The position numbers were made by a program, and so were the translations under genes. A DNA stretch of 64,000 nucleotides, from the NCBI RefSeq assembly GCF_023065955.2, contig NW_026622808.1, positions 49,364,475 to 49,428,474 on the forward strand, given 5' to 3'. The DNA is from Ursus arctos (taxonomy: Eukaryota > Chordata > Mammalia > Carnivora > Ursidae). The first letter of the stretch is position 1, and each line of letters begins with the position of its first letter. Shown here in pieces: positions 12,350-25,545 of the stretch. The notes below the pieces were generated by a model. That model saw nothing but the letters and a program-made list of their open reading frames with translations, was not told the origin of the DNA and ran no database searches.

Positions 12350-14238
12350 GAGCTTTCCACAGAGTGAGTAAACCGAGGGAGGACGTACTAGAATCTAGGC
12401 TTCTTCCTCTGCCTCTACAAGTCTTGCTGCTGTCCCACATCTCATCATAGTTTAGATTAACGTATGCTACGTAGAGTCTGACCAGTCCTTCGTCTTCTTC
12501 TGAATAGCTTAGGCCAAGTAGATATAAATAATAAGACACAGTTCCCACCCTCAATTTAAAATTCCATCTGCAGGACTGCGAAAGTTATATAAATGTTGAC
12601 AGAGCTTAGTTATATTTACACAGTTACAGCTGAATTTAAAATACTTTTTTTTTTTAATCTTTAAAACCGTTCTCTGAGGCGATTCTCTGCCCCTCCCCAG
12701 TGAGCACCTATGAACTCCTGACGGGGCCAGGGCGACATGGAGGAGTCCACAGAAGCCCAGACAGCTGACGAGCCATCTGCCCCAGCGAAGGCACACAGTG
12801 AGCTGGGACAGGGAGTGGGCTACCTGGAAGCCAGGAGACCCAGCTGAGCAAGGTGGTCTCAGAAGCAACCTTCAACAGCTCTCAATACCAATTCCAGATT
12901 AGACTGGATTCCCCAAGCAGGAGGGAGGCAGGGAAAACTATGTGCCTGGGAAAGCTAGCCTAGCAGGGGATAGTCTGAAAGAGACCACTTGAGGTGTAAG
13001 GTGAGAAATTGGGAATAAATTCCCTACAGAGGAAATCATCTGATTCATTCTATGCCAATTTCATAGCAAAGAAATGCTAGTACTTCCTTACTGGCCTCAA
13101 GGGGTCCCAAGATCATTCTGTTGCAAAAGCTAGGAGAGGAGCTGGAGGGGAAAAAAAGATAGGTTCAGGCATTCATCCCTAAAAGCTATGCCAATTCTTA
13201 GCTAAAGTATTTAAACAAAAGAAGAAAGCACATATGACCAAGCTCTTGTGAAATTATTTATCAGTTCTCTTTCTTTAACTGGAAAATATGGAGCCATTTT
13301 TCTGAAGACAGATTCACAATAGGTTCCTTAAAATAGCAACCTGTTTTGAAATTTAAGATATTTGTTTGCCAAAAAAAAAAAAAAAATCAGTCATATTTGA
13401 GTGAAGAGTACATTGAAAGAGGGGCCCTCTGAGTATTAGAGACTTTCTTTCCTGAAAGAGCATTTGCTGTTAAGTCAGTCTTAATGAGCGCCACCCTACT
13501 ATCCATAATAAAAGTTTCAAATTCCTTTATGTGTTAAAGGAACTCCCAGCAAAGGTGAGAACCAACCAAGGGTTTCACCCACCAGTGAATAAGGTGATTA
13601 AAAAGCCCAGAAGTTCAAGCGTTTGAGTGCCTACTGAGCTGGGCTTTGAGCTGAAACAAAGGACCCAGAAGTAGGATTTTATGAAAATAACTCTTGAGAA
13701 CATCTGCCCAGTTAACTGAGCCTTGTCTCCATAGGAAAATAAGTTTGTAGGAGGTATCTATTTTATCCTGTTACAAAATACCGTAATACACTCGAGATGA
13801 GAAAGTGTCTTGTCACTTCTATTTTTAAAATAAAATTCTTTAGAAAGCCCCATGCCTTCCTGACTTATGAAAATACAAAACAGCCCTATCTTCAAGCTGC
13901 CAACCTGTAATGAATTTCTAGTTTTATGCAGAAAGGAAGGGGAAAAAAAAAACCCACAAAAAAACAGTGAAGCTCTGGTTTTATGGGAGTGACTAGTGTT
14001 TTCTGTAATGTTGTTTTCTAGGTGAAAATGTAATGGCATCAATTAGCTATCTTGCTCCTGGTGCATTTTCTGTAATCTCTGTTTTATAAAATAGATGGAG
14101 ATTTTTTCTTTCTATCCTTTTTCTAAACGAATTAAATACTGCTCCATGAAATAAAACACAGGATGTATTCATATAGCTATTTCCATAAACCCACCTTCGA
14201 GTAAGACTAACACCAAACAGGCTCACGTCTCAGGAGCT

Positions 14239-14240
<2 letters not shown>
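12350..14240. other. Intronic sequence without recognised features
   Basis: No exon or clear repeat is seen apart from short A-runs (about 13370-13387 and 13941-13970). A weak old repeat cannot be excluded. Confidence 0.35.

Positions 14241-14276
<36 letters not shown>
14241..14276. repeat. 36-base uninterrupted poly-T tract
   Basis: An unbroken run of 36 T bases is flanked by non-repetitive sequence. It is not attached to a recognisable SINE or LINE tail. The length is likely to vary between individuals or be affected by assembly. Confidence 0.9.
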
Positions 14277-14277
<1 letters not shown>

Positions 14278-14814
14278 GCCTCGTTTGGTTGCATTTACAG
14301 CGTTAAGGCTTTTCTAAAGAAAAGCGTATTTTTACACTGAAACTACAGACCGAAGATGAACACATCTTCCTAGAATATATACTGTCTTAAAAATGGAAAC
14401 AATCATAAAAATATGCTCTGAGAATTTCAGATACTTGAGCTGTTTTGCTCTTAACGTTGTTCTTTCAAGATGCTCTTTGCACATTAACATTACAGAAAGG
14501 TTTATGAACTTTAAGCCATTTGTTAACTTCAAAGATGGGGGGGGGGAACCTGTTAATGTTTGTTATTTCAAGAAAAGAAGCCATTCCACCCTGACTCAGG
14601 AAACATGCCGAAAAGCAGTTCTGAGAACACGATTTTTTGTTAAAGGAACCTTTTACTTGTTCACACACTTCACACGTAACAAGGTACTGTTATTTCCACA
14701 GAGTACTGAGGCTGTGGATAAACAGGTACAGAATGATCTTTTGTGATCTAAGTTTGTCTTCACAAGTGTGAGCTCACACAGGTACAACCCTGCCCAGCCA
14801 CGACCTACCCGTAA

Positions 14815-15006
14815 GGCAGTGTTTCTTGACATTAGCACTTTGGAGGCTGGATAGGTCTTGATTGTAGGGGTACATACCGCACCGTGTACCAGAGTGACCA
14901 ACAACCCAGGCCTCTACCATGCCCAATTTAACAACCCGAAGTGGCTCTAGACATTGTCAAATATCCCCAGGGTGGCCCCAAATCACCCCTGGTTAAGCAA
15001 CACTGA
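14815..15006. mobile_element. Old hAT-type DNA transposon, MER20-like
   Basis: The copy starts 'ggcagtgtttcttgacattagcactttgg' and ends 'cacccctggttaagcaacactg', so the ends look like mutated terminal repeats. The interior has 'aggcctctaccatgcc' and 'ctagacattgtcaaatatccccagg'. Confidence 0.55.
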
Positions 15007-15009
15007 TCT

Positions 15010-16865
15010 ATGGTCGTGTACACTGGGAGATGTACTCAGCCCCAAACGAAAGGCTGGCCTAGTTCAGCAGACCTCATAATCCTTAATACGTGCCACTCGT
15101 TCCTTCTCTTCCCTCCCGCGGCCTCCGCCGTGGGCAATCCTGCAAGGCGAGCATGTGCCTGTTCTCTGACTCTCGCGTTCTCTGGCTGTCTCGCTGCTCT
15201 CTCTCCCACACACAGATCCTGGCTACTCCAGGGCTCACCCTGAATCCTATGCTGACAACCAACGTGGCCTGGCAAATTCAGAGATCCCATTTTTCCCTTT
15301 CGAGAATCTTCAAGGGGTTGGATGTGAACTTTGCTGATAGCACTTCATGCCCTTTCTTACTGGCATACTCTCCTTGAATACGAATTCCCAGAACGCAGGA
15401 ATTAACATCCCACACTCCGAGTGGCTGGAAAGTCTCTAAGAGCAAAGGCTCTGTTAACATCTCCAGCCTTGTCTTCGACCACTTCAGAGCCTGACGGAGA
15501 CACTTTCCATTCCCATGGTTGCCCCTGCTGTACCACTTAGTCCCCTCCGGCCTGGTAAAGTCAGACCCAGTGCTTCTCATGGGACACCATCCCTGACCGC
15601 TTCTCTGCTCTCTCTCCAAGTACCTTCATTTCCTCGAGTTTGTTGCGGAAAGCAAGACCTGAGCCTGATGAGCATCCTATCCCCCCAGCATCTAGGCCAG
15701 GCCAGGCACAAAGTGCTACGTTAAAACTCAGGGAACCAATGCACGCCAGGTGCACGTCCTTCCACCTCCCCCAGTGCACCTGTCATTCACCTGACCACCA
15801 CTGGGAAAACCGGAGAACACACCCAGTTACACAACTTTGTGAAATCCCATCGTGAAGACCTACTCCACACCTCATCGCACAGTCCATAAAACCACGTGAC
15901 TTGTCTGCAGTAGGAACCGGAAGCCTCGGCTTTGCCTAAGTGATTTCTGACATCTCAGAAGACAAACTCAGCCATCATCCAAAGAAAACAAACAGCTTTA
16001 AAAAGCAGCTACCTCCCATTCCTCGGCTTTTATCGGTCTTTCTTAAACCCAATGTTTAGAAAGCATTCACTCTAACAAAATAAATTAAGCTTCATCGTAC
16101 TACACATTTCTCTGGTTTTATCATACCACTCAGCATTATCTCTGTAAAGTGGTATTTTGATAAATGTGGAGAATACAGTTCCTGTCACTAAACAGCCTTG
16201 GGTATCTATACCAGTCGGAGATTCAAAAGGGAACGTGCTTACCAGCGACACGGTTGTCTGTTGTAGGACCCAAGTAACCATAGCTTTAATCGAGTACTTC
16301 CCACCCCTCCTCCCTAATCCCAAATGTGGAGGACAGACACATTTCCATAATACGGGAGGATTTTATAAGTTAATTATAACCCAAAAAACGTGGAGGAAAA
16401 AAAACAGCTCATTTTTCTCCTTTTTTAACTAATAAAAGCTATGATTTTATGGAAAAGCAATGAAAACACTAGATAAGTATCTCTGCCGTGGATTAGCAGA
16501 AATGCGTAAGGATATTGCACTTTCTATGCCAACATTAATTAGTGCCCCGCTCCAATGTCTTCTCGCCTTTGTTTTAATTTAAATGTAAATTCAAGTGAAT
16601 GTTATATTTTAGATCCTCTCCACATTCTTATTGACAAATAAGATAAGAGGAACACATCGGCAGAGACTAGGTCTTTCCACAAGCCAACTAGCAGCATGAT
16701 ACTGCATAATTATCATGGGATAAAGATTATTACAGGATAAAGCTAAAAAGCCCTAATGGAAACATTCGGATAAGGAATAGAAGATCAAAGGGGATATGAA
16801 AACAGGCATACATCCTAACTAGAGTCCAAACGACAACTTCCTGCACCTCCTCTCTGCCTTTGATC
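15010..16865. other. Intronic sequence without firm features
   Basis: Parts of 15500-15760 ('accatccctgaccgcttctctg') might be very old L2. No exon is supported. The overlapping frames at 15010-15855 on both strands look like chance frames in GC-richer DNA. Confidence 0.3.
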
Positions 16866-16985
16866 CAATAAACGTTTATTGAACACCGACTGCTTGCCAG
16901 GCTATGCTCGGTGCAGGAGACACAAATACTAAGATAGAATCCCAATCCTATCCTTCAGAGTTTGGGTAGTCTCTGGCTACGAGTG
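16866..16985 (-). mobile_element. L2 LINE fragment (reverse)
   Basis: 'taaacgtttattgaacaccgactgcttgccaggctatgctcggtgcagg' is reversed L2 3'-end sequence. Confidence 0.55.
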
Positions 16986-17054
16986 TAATACTCCTACGTT
17001 ACAGAGGTACATAAGGCTGCTCCTGCGTCATCCAACAGAGAAGATTTGAGTCTT

Positions 17055-17215
17055 AAGTTCCCATTTAAATTCATACCAGGCACATCTCGATTGCTCACTA
17101 GCCACATGTGGTTAGTGGTTACCGATCGTACTGGACCCGTGTGCATCAACACACATAGCTAAGAGATATAGTGAAAGAATATGTACATCATCACAGAACC
17201 TTCCGCTGCACAGAC
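17055..17215. mobile_element. Old hAT-Charlie-type fragment (MER5/MER58-like)
   Basis: 'gctcactagccacatgtggttagtggttaccg' followed by 'atcacagaaccttccgctgcacag' matches a common short hAT family. The exact family is uncertain. Confidence 0.45.
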
Positions 17216-17324
17216 TCGGCGCAGACACCAAACCATTGATCTCTATCACTTACTGATCCTATAACACTAAGGAAATCCTCAGGTAGCCTATGAGTCTGTC
17301 TTGACACAGACGCGACTGAAATGT

Positions 17325-17850
17325 TCTTCAGTGAAGGAATGGCTAAACAAATTATAACCTAGCCATACAATGGAATGCTATGTAGCAATTAAAAAAAACA
17401 CAATAGGTCGGTAGGTACTAGCACACAAAGATCTCTGCAACTGCATGTTGATAGCAGGTTGATTAAGAAATATACAGTGTGGGGGCGCCTGGGTGGCTCA
17501 GTCGTTAAGTGTCTGCCTTCGGCTCAGGGCGTGATCCCGGCGTTCTGGGATCGAGCCCCACATCAGGCTCCTCCGCTATGAGCCTGCTTCTTCCTCTCCC
17601 ACTCCCCCTGCTTGTGTTCCCTCTCTCGCTGGTTGTCTCTCTCTGTCAAATAAATAAAATCTTTAAAAAATATATATATATACAGTGTGATACCATTTGG
17701 GTAAAACTCACACATACTGAAATGTACCCCATTTTCCAGAGACCTATCTTAAATACACAAATATACAAAAACAAATGTATTGACCAGATACATAGTTATT
17801 CTTACAGTGGTGTCCAAAGGGACTTTGGACCGTATCATAAATGTATATAA
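17325..17850 (+). mobile_element. Old L1 3'-end fragment, split by a CAN-SINE
   Basis: 'aaggaatggctaaacaaattataacctagccatacaatggaatgctatgtagc' is the ORF2 C-terminal/3' region of an old L1. It resumes after the SINE with 'gataccatttgggtaaaac'. The SINE insertion is therefore younger. Confidence 0.7.
17482..17678 (+). mobile_element. CAN-SINE, arctoid/ursid variant
   Basis: The head is 'ggggcgcctgggtggctca'. The body has 'gtgatcccggcgttctgg' and the tract 'cccctgcttgtgttccctct', with an AAATAAAATCTTT end. An 11-bp target duplication TATACAGTGTG flanks it (17471-17481 and 17679-17689). It is inserted into an old L1. Confidence 0.95.
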
Positions 17851-18139
17851 AAATTAAAACAAGCTACTGGAGGATAAGGTATTCATATTTTCTTTACTAA
17901 GACAGAGTAAATTTAATTGCCACACCTTCTATACTTGCCAGGTGCCAATAAAAGTGCTCTGAGATAAATACGTAAGACTTTTTATATCTAAAGATTCTAT
18001 GCTGGATAGAGTCTGGAGTTTATAATTCATATGTTCTTGAAGTTTAAAATCCACAGAGCATACGCAGTTGTTACCATGAATTTGAAAATAATCTGGGATT
18101 ACTGAAAATGCAACAGTTCTCCCCTGTGCTCAAAGTCAT

Positions 18140-18770
18140 TCATGCACCAGACAATTGTGGTGGGCGGGGGGAGTGGGGAGAAATAAGAGACCCAGTTTCC
18201 ATCTTTAAGCACCCTGCAGACTAATGGGAAGGCCCACACTCGGAAAGATCTTAGAATGGCATACAGGTCATGAACGAGAAGGACAGGGAGATACAAGAGC
18301 ATACAGCAGATATGGAAGGAGAGCAGGAATCCAGTAGACAAAATGTGTGCTGTAGGGAAGACGACAATGATTCAGGCAAAGGATGTAAGTAGGAGTGTGG
18401 AGATCAAAAGGATCATAAATGCCTCCGCTTGGACGTGGGTAGTATAGGTGAAAGAGAGGAGGCAGACAAGAGTCAGGACTATGCAAGGCTTCATAAGTCA
18501 TGGTAAAGAACTGGGATTTTATTTTAAAGATAGTGGGAAGTCACTGAAGAGTGGTTTTAAATACAGCAGTGGTATGATGAGTTCTGTTTCTGTAGAAGGC
18601 TGCAGGGTAGAAAATGGGAGACAGGACTGGTGAGCTGGGCAAAATGTAATGTGAGCCCCTAGAATGCAGGTGATGGCAGCACAGAGAATCAGAGACAGAC
18701 CAAGGCGATGAAATAGACCAAGGTGGTTTGGATTCAATTGATGGAGAAAATCAATATGCTCAACTGTCCC
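18140..18770 (-). mobile_element. L2 LINE fragment (reverse)
   Basis: Reversed L2 sequence is readable: 'aggcttcataagtcatggtaaagaactgggattttattttaaag', 'gggaagtcactgaagagtggttttaaatacagcagtgg'. No intact frame remains. Confidence 0.6.
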
Positions 18771-18819
18771 AGCTGGAGAGACAGGAACTTGTCAAATGTC
18801 TTTGAAATGTCTTTTTTTG

Positions 18820-19016
18820 TGATGCCTGGGTGGCTCAGTTGGTTAAGAGTCTGGCTTCAGCTCAGGTCATGATCCCCAGGGTCCTCAGATCAAGCCCCGC
18901 ATCGGACTCCCTGCTCAGGCGGAAGCCTGCTTCTCCCTCTGCCCCTCCCCCTGCTTATGTGTGGGCACTCTCTCTCTTTCTCTCTCTCTGACAAATAAAT
19001 AAAAGCTTTAAAAATT
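18820..19016 (+). mobile_element. CAN-SINE
   Basis: It runs from 'gatgcctgggtggctcag' through a tRNA-like part and a long CT tract to 'aaataaataaaagcttt'. Approximate repeats of 'aaatgtcttttttt' flank it. Confidence 0.88.
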
Positions 19017-20588
<1,572 letters not shown>

Positions 20589-20682
20589 TTAAGAATCTTT
20601 GTAACTTTCTGTTTTGATGTCATTTCAAATATATATAAAGGTGTTAAGAATAGTGCAAAAAATTCCTGTAAACCTGTGGTAG

Positions 20683-21430
20683 ACAGAAATTCAGCCCCCA
20701 GGACCTTCAGCCCCCAGGACCTTCAATCCCTGGTATCACACCCATTATGTTACTTACATGGCGAGAGAGATTTTGTGAATTTAATTTAAAACACTAACTG
20801 GGGGACACCTGGATGGCTCTGTCGGGTTAAGTGTCTGCCTTCAGCTCAGGTCATGATCCCTGGGGCCTGGGATGGAGCCCGGCATCAGGCTCCCTGCTCA
20901 GCAGAGAGTCTGCTTCTCCCTTTCTCTCCCTGCTCGGGCTTGCGCTCTCTCTCTCCCTCAAATAAATAAGTAACATCTTTTTAAAAAATAAATAAAAATA
21001 ATTAAATCACTAACTGGTTGATCGTAAGAGAAGGAATTTGCCCTAGACTGTCCAGATTGAGCTAATGGGCTCACATGAGCTCTTAAAAGCAGAGAGATGG
21101 AGCAGAAGGGAAGTCAGACTGAAAACATGAGGAGGACTAAGGCACTACTGCTGGCTTAAAGACCGAGCGGTCAAAAGGCAAAAAAGGCAAGGAAATGATG
21201 ACTTCAGTCCCACACCCACGAGGAACTGATTCAGCCAACAAACGGAATACATGCGGAAGCAGATTCTTCCCCAGAGCTTCCAGAAAGGAATACACACCTG
21301 CAGATAACCTAGATTTTAACCCAGAGATCAGACTCTGAGCAGAGAATCCAGCTACACTGTGCCAGACTTCGGACCTGCAGAAACAAGCCCCTAAATTTGT
21401 GGCGTTTTGTCATAGCAGCAGTAACGAAGA
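20683..21430 (+). mobile_element. LTR-like element (probable ERVL-MaLR group), split by a CAN-SINE
   Basis: The arrangement 'cctgtggtagacagaaattcagcccccagg', 'ggaactgattcagccaacaa', 'gacttcggacctgcagaaa' and 'catagcagcagtaacgaaga' is that of old MLT1-type solo LTRs. A CAN-SINE interrupts it. Family assignment is from memory. Confidence 0.5.
20802..21000 (+). mobile_element. CAN-SINE
   Basis: A full SINE head ('gggacacctggatggctc'), CT tract and A-rich end are seen. The flanking duplication is about AATTAAAxCACTAACTGG (near 20782-20801 and 21000-21017, one mismatch). It lies inside the LTR-like copy. Confidence 0.9.
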
Positions 21431-21864
21431 TCTTTTATCCGGGTTCACTGTTGTTTACATGTGACCCTCTTTGTCTTGTCATTCGCTCTCTTTCACATAT
21501 CTTTCTGAGCCATTTTAAAGTAACCTGCAGACATGATACCCTTTGACCCTTTAGTAACACTTCAGTGGGTATTTCCTAAAAACAAAAACATTCTCTTACA
21601 TCATTATCAAAATCAGGACAATTGACACTGATCCAGTGCTATTTACACGATGCTATTACACGAGCTTCAGTTTTGCCGGTTGTCCTAATAATGTCTTCTC
21701 TAGCCATTATTCCCCTTCTTTCAGGATCCAACTCAGGGACCTGCATTGTACTTAGTTGTCACATTTCTTTAGCCTTCTTTAATCAGAAAGTATTTTTCAG
21801 CCTTGATCTTTCTTAACCTTGACATTTGTCAAGAATACATGCCAGTTATTTTGTAGAATGTCCC

Positions 21865-22080
21865 TCAGTGGGTCCAATGGCCCTGGTCAAGTCTTCAAAG
21901 ACTCCAATTCCAGTCAACAGCTTAAATGCCATCTGAGAACCCTAAAGGAGGACCACCTAGCTAAGACACTCCCAGATTTCTGATGCTGACAGACTGTGTG
22001 AAGTAATAGATGTTGACTGTTTCAAGCTTCTAAGGATTGGGCTACTTTGTTACACAGCGATAGGTAACCAATACACCAAC
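21865..22080 (+). mobile_element. LTR-like 3' fragment (probable ERVL-MaLR group)
   Basis: 'ctccaattccagtcaacagctta', 'ggaccacctagctaagacactcccagatttctgatgc' and 'ttgttacacagcgataggtaaccaatac' resemble the 3' half of MLT1-type LTRs. Confidence 0.45.
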
Positions 22081-22089
22081 TCTGGCTAC

Positions 22090-22904
22090 ATCAGGATGGG
22101 AGAGACTTACCTTTGCTCTGACAAAAATTATATAAACAAGGTTGTGGAGGTAATGTTGAGGAAAATATTAATAAAAGACAATCGTTTCAAGCACCCTCAA
22201 TTTTCACACACACTTTTTACATGTAAGTTGCTCTGTAAATTACAAGCAATCTCATCTACTTATTAAAACAGGCTTCCCCAGAGATGCCCGGAGGCTAATG
22301 CTTTGGTTTCTGCTGTTGGGTGCATGTACTTCAGATCACAAAACTAGTTTACAAATCTGAATTATGGAATATTTTTAATTGATGAAACTAGCCCTTCCAC
22401 AAAACAACTTCTGTGTTATCCTGAAAAATTTCTAGCCCTTTCTTCTGTGTTACCCGTGGATGGAAGCAAAATTCAATCATTGGCAAGAACAACTACTCAA
22501 AGTTTCATTTGTAAAACACACAGAAGCAGAACCAGCACCTAGAGACTCAAACCACCATCCTGAGAGGAAGTTTTCGATCTACTACAGAAGAAAGCATAAA
22601 GTGGTTAAAACTATAGACCCAATTAAGCGTACACAAGAATGTTGATTCCCCATCGGTAGTTGCATACAACTGTAACAAGTAAATACAATCAAATTGTCAT
22701 TACGAGGTCGGGAACGTAGGGTGGGCATTTAGTGCTGAGCAGGCAGGGCAGCAAGGACTGCGAAGAGTTCAAGAGGGGACCCTGTCTCTGGTTTCCAATT
22801 GCAAGTAAGCTCCTTCAGGTCGCACGTTCCCTGAATGACTAGCCATGTGGTGGGGGCCAGGGTGAATTCATCCTCTGTCCTCCAACAGGGCCTTCCCTTC
22901 CCTG
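22090..22904. other. Sequence without recognised features
   Basis: I see no exon, SINE or LINE of clear identity in this stretch. Confidence 0.3.
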
Positions 22905-23265
22905 TGGGCCACTGTCACGGCTCACCCAGCTGCCACAACAAAGGACCACAGGCTGGGTGGGTTAAACAACAGATCAAGGTCCTGGCCAATTCAGTTCCTG
23001 GGGAGGGCGTTCTTCGCAGCATGCCACAACCAGCGGCCTTGTAGGTCCTCCCGTGGCAGGGACGGAGTGCTCTGCTGTCTCCTTTTTTTTTTTCCACAAA
23101 AACACTGGCTCTCCCAGATTAGGGCCCCACCTATATGACCTCATTTAACCTTCATTTCCTCCTCACAGACTCTGTCTCCAAATAGATATATTTGGGGGTT
23201 AGTACGTGAACAAATGAATAGGGGGGCCCACAAATATTCAGTCCCTATACCAGCCATCCTGCATT
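22905..23265 (+). mobile_element. Degraded LTR-like interspersed repeat
   Basis: 'gctgccacaacaaaggaccacaggctgggtgggttaaacaaca' and 'gattagggccccacctatatgacctcatttaac' then 'cacaaatattcagtccctat' are a familiar old mammalian repeat. The family is uncertain. Confidence 0.5.
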
Positions 23266-23689
23266 AATTAGATTTTAAATGATCCTAGAGAGTCAAGAAG
23301 GAAGCACTAAACCTCATTAAGAAAATAAAATAAATGCATTTTAGTAACAGAATAGTTGAGAAGTGATTGGGACATTCATTAATATTAGAGTTGGCTTAGA
23401 ACTCTGCTATATATAGATAACCATCCACAAATGCAAACAGATTTTTTTTTCCTGCTCAAATTTGTCTCTGAATAATCAGCTCGTGTGGTCTAGGATTTTA
23501 GTCACTTATATAACGGACTATGGTACCTTATTGATTTTTAAGATACAATGTTTTTCTCATCTTTAAACATTTCAGGTCTCACAACAGATAGCATCTTATC
23601 ATTGTAACTGGCAATGCTTTTGTTCCTTAGAAATACACAAAATAGCAGTGCATCTCACAAGTGATGGCATCTTAGATTTGATAAAATAG

Positions 23690-24070
23690 GGTAGGTTGCA
23701 AAGCACTGTTTTAAATCCTTTACAAATATTATCCTGTGTGATCTTATAAAAATGCTATGATGTGGGGCGCCTGGGTGGCACAGCGGTTAAGCATCTGCCT
23801 TCGGCTCAGGGTGTGATCCCGGCGTTATGGGATCGAGCCCCACATCAGGCTCCTCCGCTATGAGCCTGCTTCTTCCTCTCCCACTCCCCCTGCTTGTGTT
23901 CCCTCTCTCGCTGGCTGTCTCTATCCTGTCGAATAAATAAATAAAATCTTTAAAAAAAAATGCTATGATGTAGGTCCTGTTTTTATTCCTTTTGTACATT
24001 TAACAAAATGCACATTACTTTGCCCAAGGTCACACAACTAGAAGCTGAAGAGGACAGATGCACACCCCGG
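23690..24070 (-). mobile_element. MIR SINE (reverse), split by a CAN-SINE
   Basis: 'gcactgttttaaatcctttacaaatattatcctgtgtgatc' before the SINE, and 'ttgcccaaggtcacacaactagaagctga' after it, form one reversed MIR. Confidence 0.7.
23764..23955 (+). mobile_element. CAN-SINE, ursid-type variant
   Basis: The head is 'ggggcgcctgggtggcacag'; the body has 'gtgatcccggcgttatgg' and 'cctccgctatgagcctgc'. A 16-bp target duplication AAAAATGCTATGATGT lies at 23748-23763 and 23956-23971. The perfect duplication suggests a fairly young insertion. Confidence 0.95.
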
Positions 24071-24449
24071 CAGTGTCTATACAGTCGTAGAATGCGGGGG
24101 AAAGCCAGTATTTCACTAAGTGGAACCTAAATGGCGTAACCACCTCAGCAAACCACAAGATATGGCTCAGTTTCCCAGTGAAAACAACTTTCCTACACAA
24201 TGACAGTGTTTGTGGGACTCCCCTAGCCACGATTTCTAGTCATTTATACCCTGTTGACAATGGACTGTGGGCTTTGAATAAGAATGTACCTCATTTCCTT
24301 ATCATCTATAGTTCCTGACAACGGAGGCTCGGTATTCAGAAATAAGAACTTAAAATTGCTCAAGGAGTGATGCTGGCAGACAGGGATCCATTGTGGGCTA
24401 CTATGCACAGAAATCACAGATTCCATGCTTGGCATGAGCAACTCATCTT

Positions 24450-24985
24450 GTATTAGGGTTCTCCAAAGGGAACCAACGTGAAGCAGGTATACACATATAA
24501 GGAGATTATAAGAAAGTGGCTCACGTGATTATGGAAGCTGAAAACTCCCAAGATCTGCAAGGAGAGTCAGCAAGACCGAGACTCCAGGGAGCCAAAAGTT
24601 CTGTTGCAGTCTTAAGTCCAAAAGCTTGAGACCCAGGAGAGCCAACGCTGTCCTTCCAGTTGAAAGACTGGCAGGCTCAAGACTCATCAAGAGTTGATGT
24701 TTCAGTTTGCAAAGGCAGGAAAAGACTGATGTCCCAATAAAAAATCAGGAAGAATTCTCTCTCGCTCAGGGCAAGGTCACGCTTTTTGTTCTACTGTGGC
24801 CTTTAGCTGATTGGATGAGGCCCACCCACATTAAGGAGGCCAATCTTCTTTACTCAATCTATCAATTCACATGTTAATCTCATCTAAAACACCCTCAAAG
24901 AAACATGCAAACTAATGTCCAATCAAATATCTGGGCACCCCATGGCCCAGTCAAGTTGTCATATAAAATTAACCACCATAAACAT
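24450..24985. mobile_element. Old LTR-like interspersed repeat
   Basis: It starts 'tattagggttctccaaaggg' and ends 'cccagtcaagttgtcatataaaattaaccacc'. Both ends and several middle blocks ('ggctcacgtgattatggaagctg', 'gattggatgaggcccacccacatt') belong to a well-known mammalian repeat. I hesitate over its family. Confidence 0.5.
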
Positions 24986-25016
24986 CATAGAACTATGAAG
25001 TGTAGACTTGCTGGTT

Positions 25017-25030
25017 GGGGGGGGGGGGGG
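25017..25030. repeat. 14-base poly-G tract
   Basis: A run of 14 G bases. It could be prone to sequencing error or G-rich secondary structure. Confidence 0.8.
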
Positions 25031-25469
25031 AATGAAAGCTTTTAAAAGAGACAAGAAATTAATGGCTAATCATGGTAAACTTAGTTCTCGGGAAAGGTAC
25101 AGGAGGGATGCCTTATTCAGTAAAATTACTACCAAAGAGTGGCCACTGCAAGTAAATTCACTTAAAACAAAGATACATCTCTCTTTTCAGCAGCAGGAAA
25201 CATTTTGGTTGGGGATCACCTTGAAAGCTAAAGCTAACAACATGTAAGTATTGAGAGTGAGAGATTGTAGCTCAAACTTCCCATATGGGATTTACCTTAC
25301 AGGCGTGAACTGAAATAGATAAGACTAAGTTGTTCAAAAGTAGAGCTGCTATCAGAAGCAAAACTGGCCCAAAAGAAAACAAAACACTATCCTCTTTGTG
25401 CTATCTCTTCATCCGCTGGGCCATTTCAGTTTTGTCTGGGTAGGGAGAAGGGAGGATATTTATTTCTAT

Positions 25470-25545
25470 CTATTTAACCAATATTTCGATACAGTGTACT
25501 TTGTACAAGACACTGTTCTCAGTGCTTCTGGAGACATGTGAGTGG
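25470..25545 (-). mobile_element. Short L2 fragment (reverse)
   Basis: 'aaccaatatttcgatacagtgtactttgtacaagacactgttctcagtgcttctgg' looks like reversed L2. Confidence 0.35.

Larger units (their letters stand above)
20590..21860. mobile_element. Old interspersed repeat split by an LTR-like element
   Basis: 'tcatttcaaatatatataaaggtgttaagaatagtgcaaaaaattcc' at the left and 'gccattttaaagtaacctgcagacatgatacccttt...ttgtagaatgtccctca' at 21500-21860 are two halves of one familiar old repeat. I do not name the family. The middle (20683-21430) is a separate insertion. Confidence 0.5.
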
